Source: Deltaproteobacteria bacterium
Lineage (GTDB): Bacteria; Desulfobacterota; Syntrophia; Syntrophales; UBA2210
NCBI GenBank assembly: GCA_019313735.1
Contig: JAFDAR010000027.1
Location: forward strand, 1 to 9,417
Direction of reading: 5' to 3'
Length of the DNA stretch: 9,417 nucleotides
Both the position numbers and the translations under genes were made by a program. How positions within the stretch are numbered: the first letter of the stretch is position 1; every line of letters begins with the position of its first letter. Shown here piece by piece: positions 1 to 7,637 of this stretch. The notes under the pieces were generated by a model. It ran no database searches and was not told the origin of the DNA. It saw only the letters and a list, made by a program, of their open reading frames with translations.

Positions 1-1
1 A

Positions 2-187
2 CTGAAGAACATGTCCGTCTGCACGCTGGAGATGAGCAGGAGGCTCTATCCAGGATTACCAGACCACAAGCTCGATACGGTCTACCGGCACCTCTTCGGC
101 GAGATCAGGAAGGATACTCAGAGACACCGGGCCCTCGATGACGCACGGATGGCCGCGCGGATATGGATGGAGATGGTAAAGCGATGA
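2..187 (+). CDS. DnaQ-like DEDDh 3'-5' exonuclease, C-terminal part only
   Basis: An open frame enters from the left edge and gives 61 residues before a TGA at 185-187. I read it by direct translation. It contains HRALDDARMAARIW (residues 42-55). This matches the Exo III motif HxAxxD of DEDDh exonucleases, the proofreading-type family of the DNA polymerase III epsilon subunit, with H42 and D47 as the presumed catalytic residues. Upstream of it, CTLEMSRRLYPGLPDHKLD (residues 7-25) resembles the usual segment before Exo III, where a leucine-rich helix is followed by PGLPxHKLD. The Exo I and Exo II motifs and the start lie outside the window. The protein ends 14 residues after D47, so it has no C-terminal extension. 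The stop overlaps the cas3 start as ATGA. DnaQ-family enzymes can trim prespacers for Cas1-Cas2 in I-E systems, so a role in adaptation is possible. A resident housekeeping exonuclease is equally possible. Its G+C content (about 57%) is higher than that of the cas genes. Confidence 0.8.
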   Translation: MKNMSVCTLEMSRRLYPGLPDHKLDTVYRHLFGEIRKDTQRHRALDDARMAARIWMEMVKR

Positions 188-2949
188 ACGATGGATCGAA
201 AGGCTATTACCAATACTGGGGTAAGGCAGATATAGCAGATGGCCGCTACCACCTTCTGCCCTATCACTGCCTCGATGTGGCAGCTGTGGGCAGGGGGTTG
301 CTGTGTAATGATGAACGCCTGCACCGCATGCTGGCGGACATGACAGGGGTCGAAGAGGGCGTCATCGAAAACTGGTTGATGCTTTTTCTTGCCCTCCATG
401 ACGTGGGTAAATTTTCGGAAGGGTTCCAGAATTTGAGAAGCGACCTTTTTCTGAAACTCCAAGGCCGTTCTAGTGAAAAATCCTATTCTGTACGACATGA
501 TTCTCTCGGATATCTCATTTGGGAAAAACGACTATGGGATATAGTATGGGCTGAAGGATTTTTGGGTCTTGACTCCTCGGAAAGCGAAAAAAGATCGTGG
601 GAGAGGACATTCGATTGCTTCGCACAAGCTGTCACCGGCCACCATGGAAAGCCCCCCGAAAAAGAGGGCGCTAATCACTTAAGGCTTCCATTTAACAGGT
701 ACTTCGGAACGGTTGAAACGGCCGCATCTGAAGAATTTGTTCGTGATGTCGGAAAACTGTTCAGCAGAGGGGAAATGATGCAGTTCAGTCTTTCTCCCAA
801 AGGACTCCGGTGCAGCATCCAAAGGGCATCGTGGATACTTGCCGGAATAGCTGTACTTAGCGACTGGATTGCGTCGGGGTATTATCCATTTCATATGGAG
901 CCTATGTCCCTTGAAAAATACTGGCACCAGTATGCCGGTCCGGGAGCAAAAGAGGCAATAGAAAAAGCGGGGATTTTTCCCGCTAAGGCGAACAGCACTA
1001 CTTCATTCAGTAACCTTTTTCCATATATCGAAAACCCGACGCCTCTGCAGAAACAGACCGCAACCTGCCAAATCAAGAGCGGCTCACAGTTGTTTATACT
1101 TGAGGATATGACAGGAACAGGGAAGACCGAAGCCGCCTTGATACTTGCAAGCAGGCTTATGAATAGGGGACGCGGATCCGGCATATATGTTGCGCTCCCC
1201 ACCATGGCAACCGCAAACGCAATGTATGACCGGTTGGCCCCGGCCTACCGAAAACTGTTTACGGATGAATCGATACCTTCTCTTGTGCTTGCCCATAGCG
1301 CACGTCATTTGTCAGGAGCGTTTCGAGAATCCATCCTTGCTAAGAAGGTGACAACGGATTCCAGCTACGATAAGGGCGATGATTCTGCAACGGCCACCTG
1401 TTCATCATGGATTGCGGATAACCGCAAGAAATCATTACTGGCCGATGTCGGTGTTGGCACACTAGATCAGGCCCTGCTCGCTGTTTTGCCCTCCCGGCAT
1501 CAATCTCTGCGGTTGCTGGGGCTTTCGAGACATATCTTGATTGTCGATGAAGTTCACGCATATGATTCATACACACTTATGTTACTGAAGAATCTTCTTC
1601 GGTTCCATTCAGCTATGGGCGGGAGCGCCATACTCCTGTCGGCTACCCTACCTATTGGAGTCAGGCAGGATCTGATTGACAGTTTCAGCGAAGGGATGGG
1701 CATTACACCGGCGAGTCTTGACAAGAGGGATGCCTATCCGCTCTTTACGCATCTTTCTTCCAATGAAACGATAGAAGCTCCAGTCGAAGCACATACAAGC
1801 GCCAAGGGCTCTTTTGACATCAAACTTATACATAATTCCACAGAAGTGGAAGATATTGTTGTGGATTCTGCAAGCAGCGGGCGATGTGTATGCTGGATTC
1901 GCAATACCGTGGATGATGCAACAGATGCGTATGAAGCATTGAAAGGTAGAATAGATCCATTGCGATTGATCCTGTTTCACGCGCGATTTGCGATGGGAGA
2001 TCGCCTCTCAATCGAAGAAAAGGTGTTAAAGGCCTTCGGAACAACGAGTGCCTCCAATGATCGCAAAGGAAAAGTTCTTATCGCAACGCAGGTAGTGGAG
2101 CAATCCCTTGATCTTGATTTTGACGTAATGGTCACAGACCTTGCGCCGATGGATCTGATTATCCAGCGAGCAGGAAGGCTCCATCGTCATAAGCGCGATA
2201 TCCACGGAAACCTGATAGCTAATTGGGATGTACCGGATCAGCGAGGGAGACCATGCCTAAACATTTTTTCGCCGCACCTTGATATAGAAATAAAGGGTGA
2301 CTGGTATAAATCTGTGTTTCCAAGAGCTGCCTGGGTTTATACAAGCCATGGCCGATTGTGGCTGACGGCAACCTTGCTGGATAAAAACGGGGGGTGGACA
2401 ATGCCGGATGATGCTCGGGAGCTAATAGAAGCAGCTTTTTCCGATGAGGCTGAAACGACAATTCCCATGCCCTTGCAGGAGCGAGACATGGAATCAGACG
2501 TGCAGGCTATGGTTAGCCGGTCTCTTGCAAGGATAAATGCACTGAAATTGGAGGATGGGTATAGTGTTACACCAAATCAATGGCTTGACGATACTCAGGC
2601 AATGACGCGGCTTGGCGAGATAACGACGACGATAAGGCTGGCAAGATGGGATGGAAAAGTATTGAGGCCCTGGCACGACAGTGGAGACTTCCCCTGGAAC
2701 CTGAGCCAGGTTAATATAAACGCCAAAAGGGTTTGCTCTGAAATGGAATATAAGGATGATGAGTTGGCCAAGGAGGTGCAATCCCTGAAAATATATTTTG
2801 CTGACCGGGGGAAGTGGACAGTCCTCGTTCCTTTGACAGAACGTGAAGATGGGTGTTGGCAGGGATACGCAAAAAACATGCAAGACGAAAGGGTCACGTT
2901 GCTGTATTCACCGGATACCGGTTTGAGATTTTACAAAAAGGAGAAATAA
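184..2949 (+). CDS. cas3: Cas3, type I-E HD nuclease and SF2 helicase
   Basis: Cas3 is recruited by target-bound Cascade, nicks the displaced strand and degrades DNA while moving 3'-5' with ATP. The predicted protein has 921 residues, slightly longer than the 888 of E. coli Cas3. An N-terminal HD nuclease domain shows H28, the HDVGKF motif (H72, D73, K76), H105-D106, GHHGKPP (H153, H154) and SDW (D227). The helicase part follows: a Q-motif-like TPLQKQT (286-292), Walker A MTGTGKT (309-315), DEVH (455-458), SATLP (486-490), ATQVVEQSLDLDFD (634-647) and QRAGRLHRH (661-669). The C-terminal roughly 240 residues fit the accessory domain. I chose the ATG at 184 because its ATGA overlaps the upstream stop, GGAG lies at 169-172, and the N-terminus YYQYWGKADI aligns with E. 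coli Cas3 from there. An in-frame ATG at 163 would add seven residues. The gene ends 1 bp before casA, so Cas3 is probably made with Cascade from one message. All key residues are present. Confidence 0.97.
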   Translation: MNDGSKGYYQYWGKADIADGRYHLLPYHCLDVAAVGRGLLCNDERLHRMLADMTGVEEGVIENWLMLFLALHDVGKFSEGFQNLRSDLFLKLQGRSSEKSYSVRHDSLGYLIWEKRLWDIVWAEGFLGLDSSESEKRSWERTFDCFAQAVTGHHGKPPEKEGANHLRLPFNRYFGTVETAASEEFVRDVGKLFSRGEMMQFSLSPKGLRCSIQRASWILAGIAVLSDWIASGYYPFHMEPMSLEKYWHQYAGPGAKEAIEKAGIFPAKANSTTSFSNLFPYIENPTPLQKQTATCQIKSGSQLFILEDMTGTGKTEAALILASRLMNRGRGSGIYVALPTMATANAMYDRLAPAYRKLFTDESIPSLVLAHSARHLSGAFRESILAKKVTTDSSYDKGDDSATATCSSWIADNRKKSLLADVGVGTLDQALLAVLPSRHQSLRLLGLSRHILIVDEVHAYDSYTLMLLKNLLRFHSAMGGSAILLSATLPIGVRQDLIDSFSEGMGITPASLDKRDAYPLFTHLSSNETIEAPVEAHTSAKGSFDIKLIHNSTEVEDIVVDSASSGRCVCWIRNTVDDATDAYEALKGRIDPLRLILFHARFAMGDRLSIEEKVLKAFGTTSASNDRKGKVLIATQVVEQSLDLDFDVMVTDLAPMDLIIQRAGRLHRHKRDIHGNLIANWDVPDQRGRPCLNIFSPHLDIEIKGDWYKSVFPRAAWVYTSHGRLWLTATLLDKNGGWTMPDDARELIEAAFSDEAETTIPMPLQERDMESDVQAMVSRSLARINALKLEDGYSVTPNQWLDDTQAMTRLGEITTTIRLARWDGKVLRPWHDSGDFPWNLSQVNINAKRVCSEMEYKDDELAKEVQSLKIYFADRGKWTVLVPLTEREDGCWQGYAKNMQDERVTLLYSPDTGLRFYKKEK

Positions 2950-2950
2950 T

Positions 2951-4534
2951 ATGGAGTTAAACCTGATAGAGGAGAGATGGATTCCCATACGCAGGAAGAG
3001 CGGTAAGGAAGAACAAATTGCCCCGTGGGAGATCACAGATTCCCACGAATCCGATCCCGTTATATCGCTGAATGCGCCCAGACCCGATTTTAACGGCGCT
3101 CTGATTCAGTTTCTCATAGGACTGGTTCAGACAGCGGCGGCCCCGGAAGATGAGAATGAATGGGAAGAGCGTTTCGATGCGCCACCTTCACCAAATGAGC
3201 TTAAAGTTGCCTTCGAATCGGTTAAACATGCCTTTAACTTGGGAGGAAATGGGGAACGTTTCATGCAGGACTTTGATAGATTAGAAACCGTACCGCAAAA
3301 TATTTCCGGTCTCCTGATAGACTCTCCCGGCGAAAACACCCTGAAAAACAACGCTGATCATTTTATAAAACGAGATAATATCAATTATATGTGCCCATCA
3401 TGTGCTGCGACAGCGCTTTTCGCTCTTCAGACAAACGCGCCCACGGGAGGCGTGGGCCATCGGGTTTCCCTTCGAGGTGGTGGGCCTCTGACGACGCTTG
3501 TTGCGGGGGTTGGTGGAGGATTGGACAGCCTGTGGCGAACTGTCTGGCTGAACATTATCGAAAAAGATGATTTTCTCAGAATCTGCTGTAATCCCAAAAA
3601 GAAAGACGAGTCTGATATTTTTCCCTGGATGGCAAAAACACGAACCAGTGAAAAAGACTCTGGATGTACCACTACACCGGAAGATATTAATCCTGCACAG
3701 ATGTTCTGGGGAATGCCACGGCGTATCCATTTGAACATCGGCGATGCAAAACCAGGAATATGTGATATATGTGGCTGTGCCACCGATATAGCCATCAAAT
3801 CATACCGGACAAAGAACTATGGAGTACAATATGCTGGCCCGTTTTTACACTCCCTCTCTCCTCACAGCAGACAGGATGGCAGTCCATTTCCTGTTCACGC
3901 ACAACCGGGTGGTGTGACCTATCGGCACTGGCTTGGTTTTGTGCAGGAAGATAGAAAGAGAAACCGGGAACCTGCTTTTGTGGTTCACAAATTTCGGGCT
4001 CGTCCTCGCCAAAGCGATGACGTGGTCTTTCGCCTTTGGGCATTTGGATACGACATGGACAACATGAAGCCACGTTGCTGGTACGAATCAACTATGCCGC
4101 TCCTGCCTCTCGGGAAGAAAATACGTGAAGAATACGAGAGTGATATTGCCAACATGGTCGTGGCCGCTTCGGAAGTTGCCAAGAATCTTAGGAGTTGTGT
4201 GAAAACAGCGTGGTTTAAGAGGACTAAGGATAAAAAGGGGGACATGAGCTTTATTGGTGCCCGTTTCTGGCAGAATACAGAAGAGAATTTTTATGACGCA
4301 TTACACAATTTGAAAATATCCCTCGAAGAAGGGAATGAATGTGGTTTGATTCGCCAGGGCTGGCATAAACTCATCTACCAAACTTCACTGTCTCTATTCG
4401 ACGAAGTCGCTTGGAACGGTCCGGTGGAGGATGCCGATCCGAAGCGGATTGTCCTGGCACGACATGAACTTGAGAAAAAAAATAATAGTAAAAAGATCAG
4501 GGAAGAACTGCTTGATCTGCCAAAAAAATCGTAG
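2951..4534 (+). CDS. casA: CasA/Cse1 (Cas8e), large subunit of Cascade
   Basis: Cse1 is the large subunit of the type I-E effector complex. It recognises the PAM, helps open the DNA and docks Cas3. The product has 527 residues (502 in E. coli). The N-terminus MELNLIEERWIPIRRKSGK matches the family start (LxxxWIPVR). CPSC (C148, C151) and CDIC (C271, C274) form two CxxC pairs placed like the zinc-binding pairs described in Cse1 structures. Between them, NAPTGGVGHRVSLRGGGPLT (162-181) corresponds to the glycine-rich segment near the PAM-sensing loop. The C-terminal third is helical in character and fits the four-helix bundle that contacts Cse2. The start is fixed by AAGGAG at 2938-2943 inside the end of cas3, and only 1 bp separates the two genes. 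Cse1 is the fastest-diverging core Cas protein, so identification rests on these motifs plus gene order. I see no defect. Confidence 0.93.
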   Translation: MELNLIEERWIPIRRKSGKEEQIAPWEITDSHESDPVISLNAPRPDFNGALIQFLIGLVQTAAAPEDENEWEERFDAPPSPNELKVAFESVKHAFNLGGNGERFMQDFDRLETVPQNISGLLIDSPGENTLKNNADHFIKRDNINYMCPSCAATALFALQTNAPTGGVGHRVSLRGGGPLTTLVAGVGGGLDSLWRTVWLNIIEKDDFLRICCNPKKKDESDIFPWMAKTRTSEKDSGCTTTPEDINPAQMFWGMPRRIHLNIGDAKPGICDICGCATDIAIKSYRTKNYGVQYAGPFLHSLSPHSRQDGSPFPVHAQPGGVTYRHWLGFVQEDRKRNREPAFVVHKFRARPRQSDDVVFRLWAFGYDMDNMKPRCWYESTMPLLPLGKKIREEYESDIANMVVAASEVAKNLRSCVKTAWFKRTKDKKGDMSFIGARFWQNTEENFYDALHNLKISLEEGNECGLIRQGWHKLIYQTSLSLFDEVAWNGPVEDADPKRIVLARHELEKKNNSKKIREELLDLPKKS

Positions 4535-4566
4535 CAAAACCTGTTTTTTGAGATTCTTTTACAACG

Positions 4567-4576
4567 AAAGGAGGTG
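4567..4576 (+). promoter_or_regulatory. Strong Shine-Dalgarno sequence for casB
   Basis: AAAGGAGGTG is close to the full complement of the 3' end of 16S rRNA and sits 5 nt before the casB ATG (7 nt counted from GGAGG). It lies in the 47-bp gap after the casA stop, the widest gap between genes in the operon. casB therefore does not depend on ribosomes finishing casA. The rest of the gap is T-rich, and I see no terminator hairpin or convincing promoter in it. Confidence 0.75.
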
Positions 4577-4581
4577 TTTTT

Positions 4582-5088
4582 ATGGATGACAAAAAGTATA
4601 TCAGATTTTTGCAGGATTCGCCGGAGAGCAAAGCATTGCTTGGTTGGTGGCGCGGGTTGGAAAATAATCGGGGTGATCGCGCCGCCCTTCGCCGCTGCCG
4701 CAAGCTCACAGAAGTGGTGTTTGTTCCATCTTATCACCATTTGAGGCAGGAATTGCTCCGTCTCGGATATGTGGTAAACAGTGAGGGGCTGGCGATAGTC
4801 GTGGGCCTTGCAGCACGTATAAAGGAAAACAGCAACCAATACACTATTGCAAATCAGATGGCTCTTCATGTTGCGAACGGCTCTGCCAGAGTAAGTGGTT
4901 TGCGCTTCCGGCGGCTGCTTAAAATCCAGGACAGAGATAAATTATATCCCGCCATGATTCGTATCGTGGCATTGCTTAACAGTTCGCTAAACCTTGTAAA
5001 TCTTGCCAGCAGCGTTTACTGGTGGAATGATCTTACAAGAAAGAATTGGGCATTTGATTATTACACAAACGCTCCATCAGAAAAATAA
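4582..5088 (+). CDS. casB: CasB/Cse2 (Cas11), small subunit of Cascade
   Basis: Cse2 is the small, all-helical subunit. Two copies form the inner belly of Cascade and stabilise the R-loop. The product has 168 residues (160 in E. coli). Features that match the family are the early tryptophans and arginine (GWWRGLENNRGDRAALRRC, 21-39) and the basic helix segment SGLRFRRLLKIQDRDKLYP (105-123), which resembles the positively charged nucleic-acid-binding face of Cse2. YWWNDLTRKNWAFDYY (146-161) closes the protein in the way Cse2 ends with a WW segment. The start is set by the strong ribosome site just upstream. Sequence conservation in this family is low, so its place between casA and casC adds much of the weight. 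Confidence 0.92.
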   Translation: MDDKKYIRFLQDSPESKALLGWWRGLENNRGDRAALRRCRKLTEVVFVPSYHHLRQELLRLGYVVNSEGLAIVVGLAARIKENSNQYTIANQMALHVANGSARVSGLRFRRLLKIQDRDKLYPAMIRIVALLNSSLNLVNLASSVYWWNDLTRKNWAFDYYTNAPSEK

Positions 5089-5097
5089 TTTTCTTAG

Positions 5098-5104
5098 AAA
5101 GGAG
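5098..5104 (+). promoter_or_regulatory. Ribosome binding site that decides the casC start
   Basis: AAAGGAG lies 6 nt before the ATG at 5111. It supports that start over in-frame codons further upstream (to 5003), which would extend into casB in another frame and add residues unlike any Cas7. Confidence 0.75.
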
Positions 5105-5110
5105 AAAAAC

Positions 5111-6220
5111 ATGAGTAGATTTATACAATTGCACTTGCTTACTTCGTATCCTCCGTCAAATCTTAACCGGGATGACCTGGGACGTCCCAAGACCGCAGTG
5201 ATGGGAGGCAAAACGCGTCTTCGCATTTCATCACAGAGTCTTAAACGCGCATGGCGTATGTCAGATGTCTTTGAAAAAGCGCTAGGAGATCATATAGGCA
5301 CCAGAACAAAACGTATGGGATTGAAAATTTATAATTCTTTATTGGAAAAAGGCGTGTCTGAAAGAAATGCTATGGACTGGGCAAAAAAGATTGCCAATGT
5401 TTTTGGAAAGTTAGGAGAACATACCAAGAAAGAGAAAGAGGATATTGCTACATTACCTGAAGATAAACGAAAGAAAAAAGAGCTGGAAGAACTGGAAATA
5501 AAACAACTTGCCCACTTCAGTCCTGAAGAAGAGAATGCCATAAATGCTCTGATTGGCAAATTGGTACGAGGCAGCAATGGACCGGATGAAGATGACCTCA
5601 CACTCTTGACAAAAAAACAAAGTGCCGTAGATATCTCGATGTTTGGAAGAATGCTTGCGGACAGTCCAGTTTATAACATTGAGGCAGCTGTTCAGGTTGC
5701 CCATGCGATAACCGTTCATGAAGTCGCGGTTGAAGACGATTATTTCACCGCTGTTGATGATCTGAACGAAGGCGAAGAAGACATGGGTGCCGGACATATT
5801 GGTGAAACAGAATTCGCGGCAGGTGTGTATTATCTATATGTGTGTATAAATAAAGAACTCCTGATGGAAAATCTTAACGGTAACAAAGAGCTTACCGACA
5901 AAGCTGTTGCCGCCCTTGTTGAAGCGGCAGCGAAAGTGGCGCCGACAGGCAAACAGAACAGTTTTGCCTCCCGCGCTTATGCTTCGTACATTATGGTTGA
6001 AAAGGGTAACCAGCAGCCCCGCTCACTTTCTGTTGCATACCTGAAGCCGGTACGCGGGGATAACGGGAGCGGTGTGATGGCCGTTGCGATAAGAGAGATG
6101 GAAGAAAACCGAAGCAGAATGGAAAAAGTATATGGTCCATGCGCCGATGACTGTAAAAGCATGAACGCGGAGGCGGGTAAAGGCAACTTGGAAGAAATAA
6201 TCAACTTTACAAAGGAGTAA
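5111..6220 (+). CDS. casC: CasC/Cas7e, crRNA-binding backbone subunit of Cascade
   Basis: Cas7e is the RAMP-fold backbone protein. Six copies line up along the crRNA spacer and kink it every sixth base. From the ATG at 5111 the product has 369 residues (363 in E. coli). Close family matches in order are SRFIQLHLLTSYPPSNLNRD (2-21), GGKTRLRISSQSLKRA (32-47), VDISMFGRML (173-182), VAHAITVHEV (196-205) with YFTAVDDL (211-218), GETEFAAGVYYLY (231-243) and PTGKQNSFA (278-286). A highly charged lysine/glutamate stretch at about 106-132 is likely helical or coiled. It falls in the variable helical region of Cas7e, where E. coli also has a Lys/Asp-rich segment. The gene lies 22 bp after casB with its own ribosome site, as expected for the subunit needed in the highest copy number. 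No defect is seen. Confidence 0.97.
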   Translation: MSRFIQLHLLTSYPPSNLNRDDLGRPKTAVMGGKTRLRISSQSLKRAWRMSDVFEKALGDHIGTRTKRMGLKIYNSLLEKGVSERNAMDWAKKIANVFGKLGEHTKKEKEDIATLPEDKRKKKELEELEIKQLAHFSPEEENAINALIGKLVRGSNGPDEDDLTLLTKKQSAVDISMFGRMLADSPVYNIEAAVQVAHAITVHEVAVEDDYFTAVDDLNEGEEDMGAGHIGETEFAAGVYYLYVCINKELLMENLNGNKELTDKAVAALVEAAAKVAPTGKQNSFASRAYASYIMVEKGNQQPRSLSVAYLKPVRGDNGSGVMAVAIREMEENRSRMEKVYGPCADDCKSMNAEAGKGNLEEIINFTKE

Positions 6221-6224
6221 GCCC

Positions 6225-6950
6225 ATGCGTGAATATCTTATGTTCAGACTCTACGGTCCAATGGCATCATGGGGAGATATAGCGGTGGGCGAGTACCGGT
6301 CGAGCTTTGCGCATCCGAGCAAGTCGGCGGTAATGGGTATCCTTGCCGCTGCCGTGGGTCTGCGTCGCGAAGAAGAAGACAAACAGCGGCAATTTGCCAG
6401 TTCATACGGCTTTGCAGTACAGGTTCGTGCCGCCGGAACGCTATTGCGGGATTACCACACAATACAGGTGCCGCCGAAACAAAAGGGTGTAAAGCATGCT
6501 ACACGTCGTTCAGAGCTTTTGTCCCCCAAATTGAACACCATTCTTTCAAATCGCGACTATCGCTGTGATGCCTTTTATACTATTGCAATCTGGGATTTCA
6601 TCGAACATCCTCCTTATAGTCTTGCTGAACTTGCCTTATCTCTCGCGTGTCCGGTATTTACCCTTTATCTTGGGCGCAAATCATGTCCACCGGCGCTTCC
6701 TGTACAGGCTTGCACAATAAAGGCTGAAAACCTGAAGCAGGCCTTTTTGAATGTTGACTTCCCTGATAAAAACATCCCTTCCGGTTTGCCAGAGAGTGGA
6801 CATATTGCGACCTACTGGGAAGGTAATGATAGCGGTTTTGAAAGCCAACATGTCATCATTCGTCGTGATAAACCGACAAGCCGCCGTCGGTGGCAGTTCA
6901 CGGATCGTGAAGAGCGATATGCGGGCGTTGCTCCAGGGAAGGAGGGATAG
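6225..6950 (+). CDS. casD: CasD/Cas5e, crRNA 5'-handle-binding subunit of Cascade
   Basis: Cas5e is a RAMP protein that caps the crRNA 5' handle and links Cas7 to Cse1. The product has 241 residues (224 in E. coli). The N-terminus MREYLMFRLYGPMASWGD matches the Cas5 signature (LxLxGPMxxWG). Further matches are HPSKSAVMGILAAAVGLRRE (30-49, the family P-(T/S)-x-S-x-(L/V)-x-G-(L/I)-L pattern), LRDYHT (74-79), RCDAFYTIAIW (113-123) and YLGRKSCPPALPV (148-160, compare YLGRRSCP in E. coli). The ATG at 6225 is supported by AAAGGAG at 6211-6217, which directly abuts the casC stop (6218-6220). An internal ATG at 6240 would remove the first strand of the fold. The gap to casC is 4 bp and to casE 3 bp, so the three genes are tightly coupled. 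Confidence 0.96.
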   Translation: MREYLMFRLYGPMASWGDIAVGEYRSSFAHPSKSAVMGILAAAVGLRREEEDKQRQFASSYGFAVQVRAAGTLLRDYHTIQVPPKQKGVKHATRRSELLSPKLNTILSNRDYRCDAFYTIAIWDFIEHPPYSLAELALSLACPVFTLYLGRKSCPPALPVQACTIKAENLKQAFLNVDFPDKNIPSGLPESGHIATYWEGNDSGFESQHVIIRRDKPTSRRRWQFTDREERYAGVAPGKEG

Positions 6951-6953
6951 ACT

Positions 6954-7637
6954 ATGTATATAAGCAGGATTCAATTAAAGCACGATACGCCAAATGTAAA
7001 AGAACTTGTGCGATTGTTGAGCGGTGATGGATATCATGTACATCGTCTCATCTGGAACCTTTATGAGGACACCAATGAGAGAAAAAGGGATTTTCTTTAC
7101 AGGCAGGAGGGAGACGGGGTTTGGCCCTTCTTCTATGCGGTATCGGAACGTTTTCCCATAGACAAAACCGGTATGTGGCAAATTGATTCGAAGACCTACT
7201 CTCCGAAATTATTGAAAGGGCAGTTACTATCCTTTATCATTCGTGTCAATCCGATTCGAGCAAAAAGAGATAAACAAAACAAACTGCACAGACATGATAT
7301 TGTGATGGATGCAAAAACCAAAAAAAAGCAAGTAGGAAAAGAGTCGAGCGGAAAAACACCATTAGCGGACATAGTACAGGAAGAAGGCACGAAATGGCTT
7401 GAAGGGCGTTCGGGAAGGTATGGTTTTTCCATAGATCACAACCATGTTCGCTCAGACGGATACCGACAACACGTTGTATATAAAAGAAAATCCACATCTC
7501 CGATTCGCTTCAGTACGCTGGATATCGGCGGAGTCCTTACAGTTATTGAACCAGAACTCTTTGTGAAAACGCTATATAAGGGCATCGGTCCAGCCAAGGG
7601 CTTTGGATGCGGAATGATGATGGTGAAAAAGATATGA
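6954..7637 (+). CDS. casE: CasE/Cas6e, CRISPR RNA endoribonuclease
   Basis: Cas6e cuts the repeat hairpin in the pre-crRNA and stays bound to the 3' stem-loop as the Cascade head. The product has 227 residues (199 in E. coli). MYISRIQL opens the first ferredoxin-like fold as in the family. In HVHRLIWNLYED (28-39), H30 aligns with the catalytic H20 of E. coli by the pattern LHxxLWxLF. RVNPIRAKRDKQ (97-108) matches the family (R)ANP(I/V)(K/R) segment and leads into a lysine-rich loop. RFSTLDIGGVLTV (185-197) and the glycine-rich loop GIGPAKGFGCGMM (210-222) close the second fold, the latter matching GIGPAKSMGCGLL in E. coli. AAGGAGG at 6939-6945 sets the start. The last codons overlap the cas1 start as ATGA. 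The extra length relative to E. coli is spread over loops, mainly the lysine-rich region at 104-136. Confidence 0.96.
   Translation: MYISRIQLKHDTPNVKELVRLLSGDGYHVHRLIWNLYEDTNERKRDFLYRQEGDGVWPFFYAVSERFPIDKTGMWQIDSKTYSPKLLKGQLLSFIIRVNPIRAKRDKQNKLHRHDIVMDAKTKKKQVGKESSGKTPLADIVQEEGTKWLEGRSGRYGFSIDHNHVRSDGYRQHVVYKRKSTSPIRFSTLDIGGVLTVIEPELFVKTLYKGIGPAKGFGCGMMMVKKI

Noticed and set aside
163..183. Earlier ATG for cas3 at 163
   Set aside because: It is possible, but the ATG at 184 has the ATGA overlap with the upstream stop, a GGAG upstream, and better agreement with the family N-terminus.
2768..2776. Match between 9396-9404 (GCCAAGGAG) and cas3, considered as self-targeting
   Set aside because: Only nine bases agree and the flanks diverge, which is expected by chance in 9 kb.
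4375..4869. Minus-strand open frame of 164 codons antisense to the end of casA and the start of casB
   Set aside because: It lies fully opposite two recognised cas genes, spans their intergenic gap, and shows no recognisable motif or plausible protein composition. The same applies to the other antisense and alternate-frame stretches over cas3, casC, casE and cas1.
5003..5110. Longer N-terminus for Cas7e from an upstream start at 5003
   Set aside because: The extra 36 residues are casB read in another frame. The ATG at 5111 has a good ribosome site and begins exactly where E. coli Cas7e begins.
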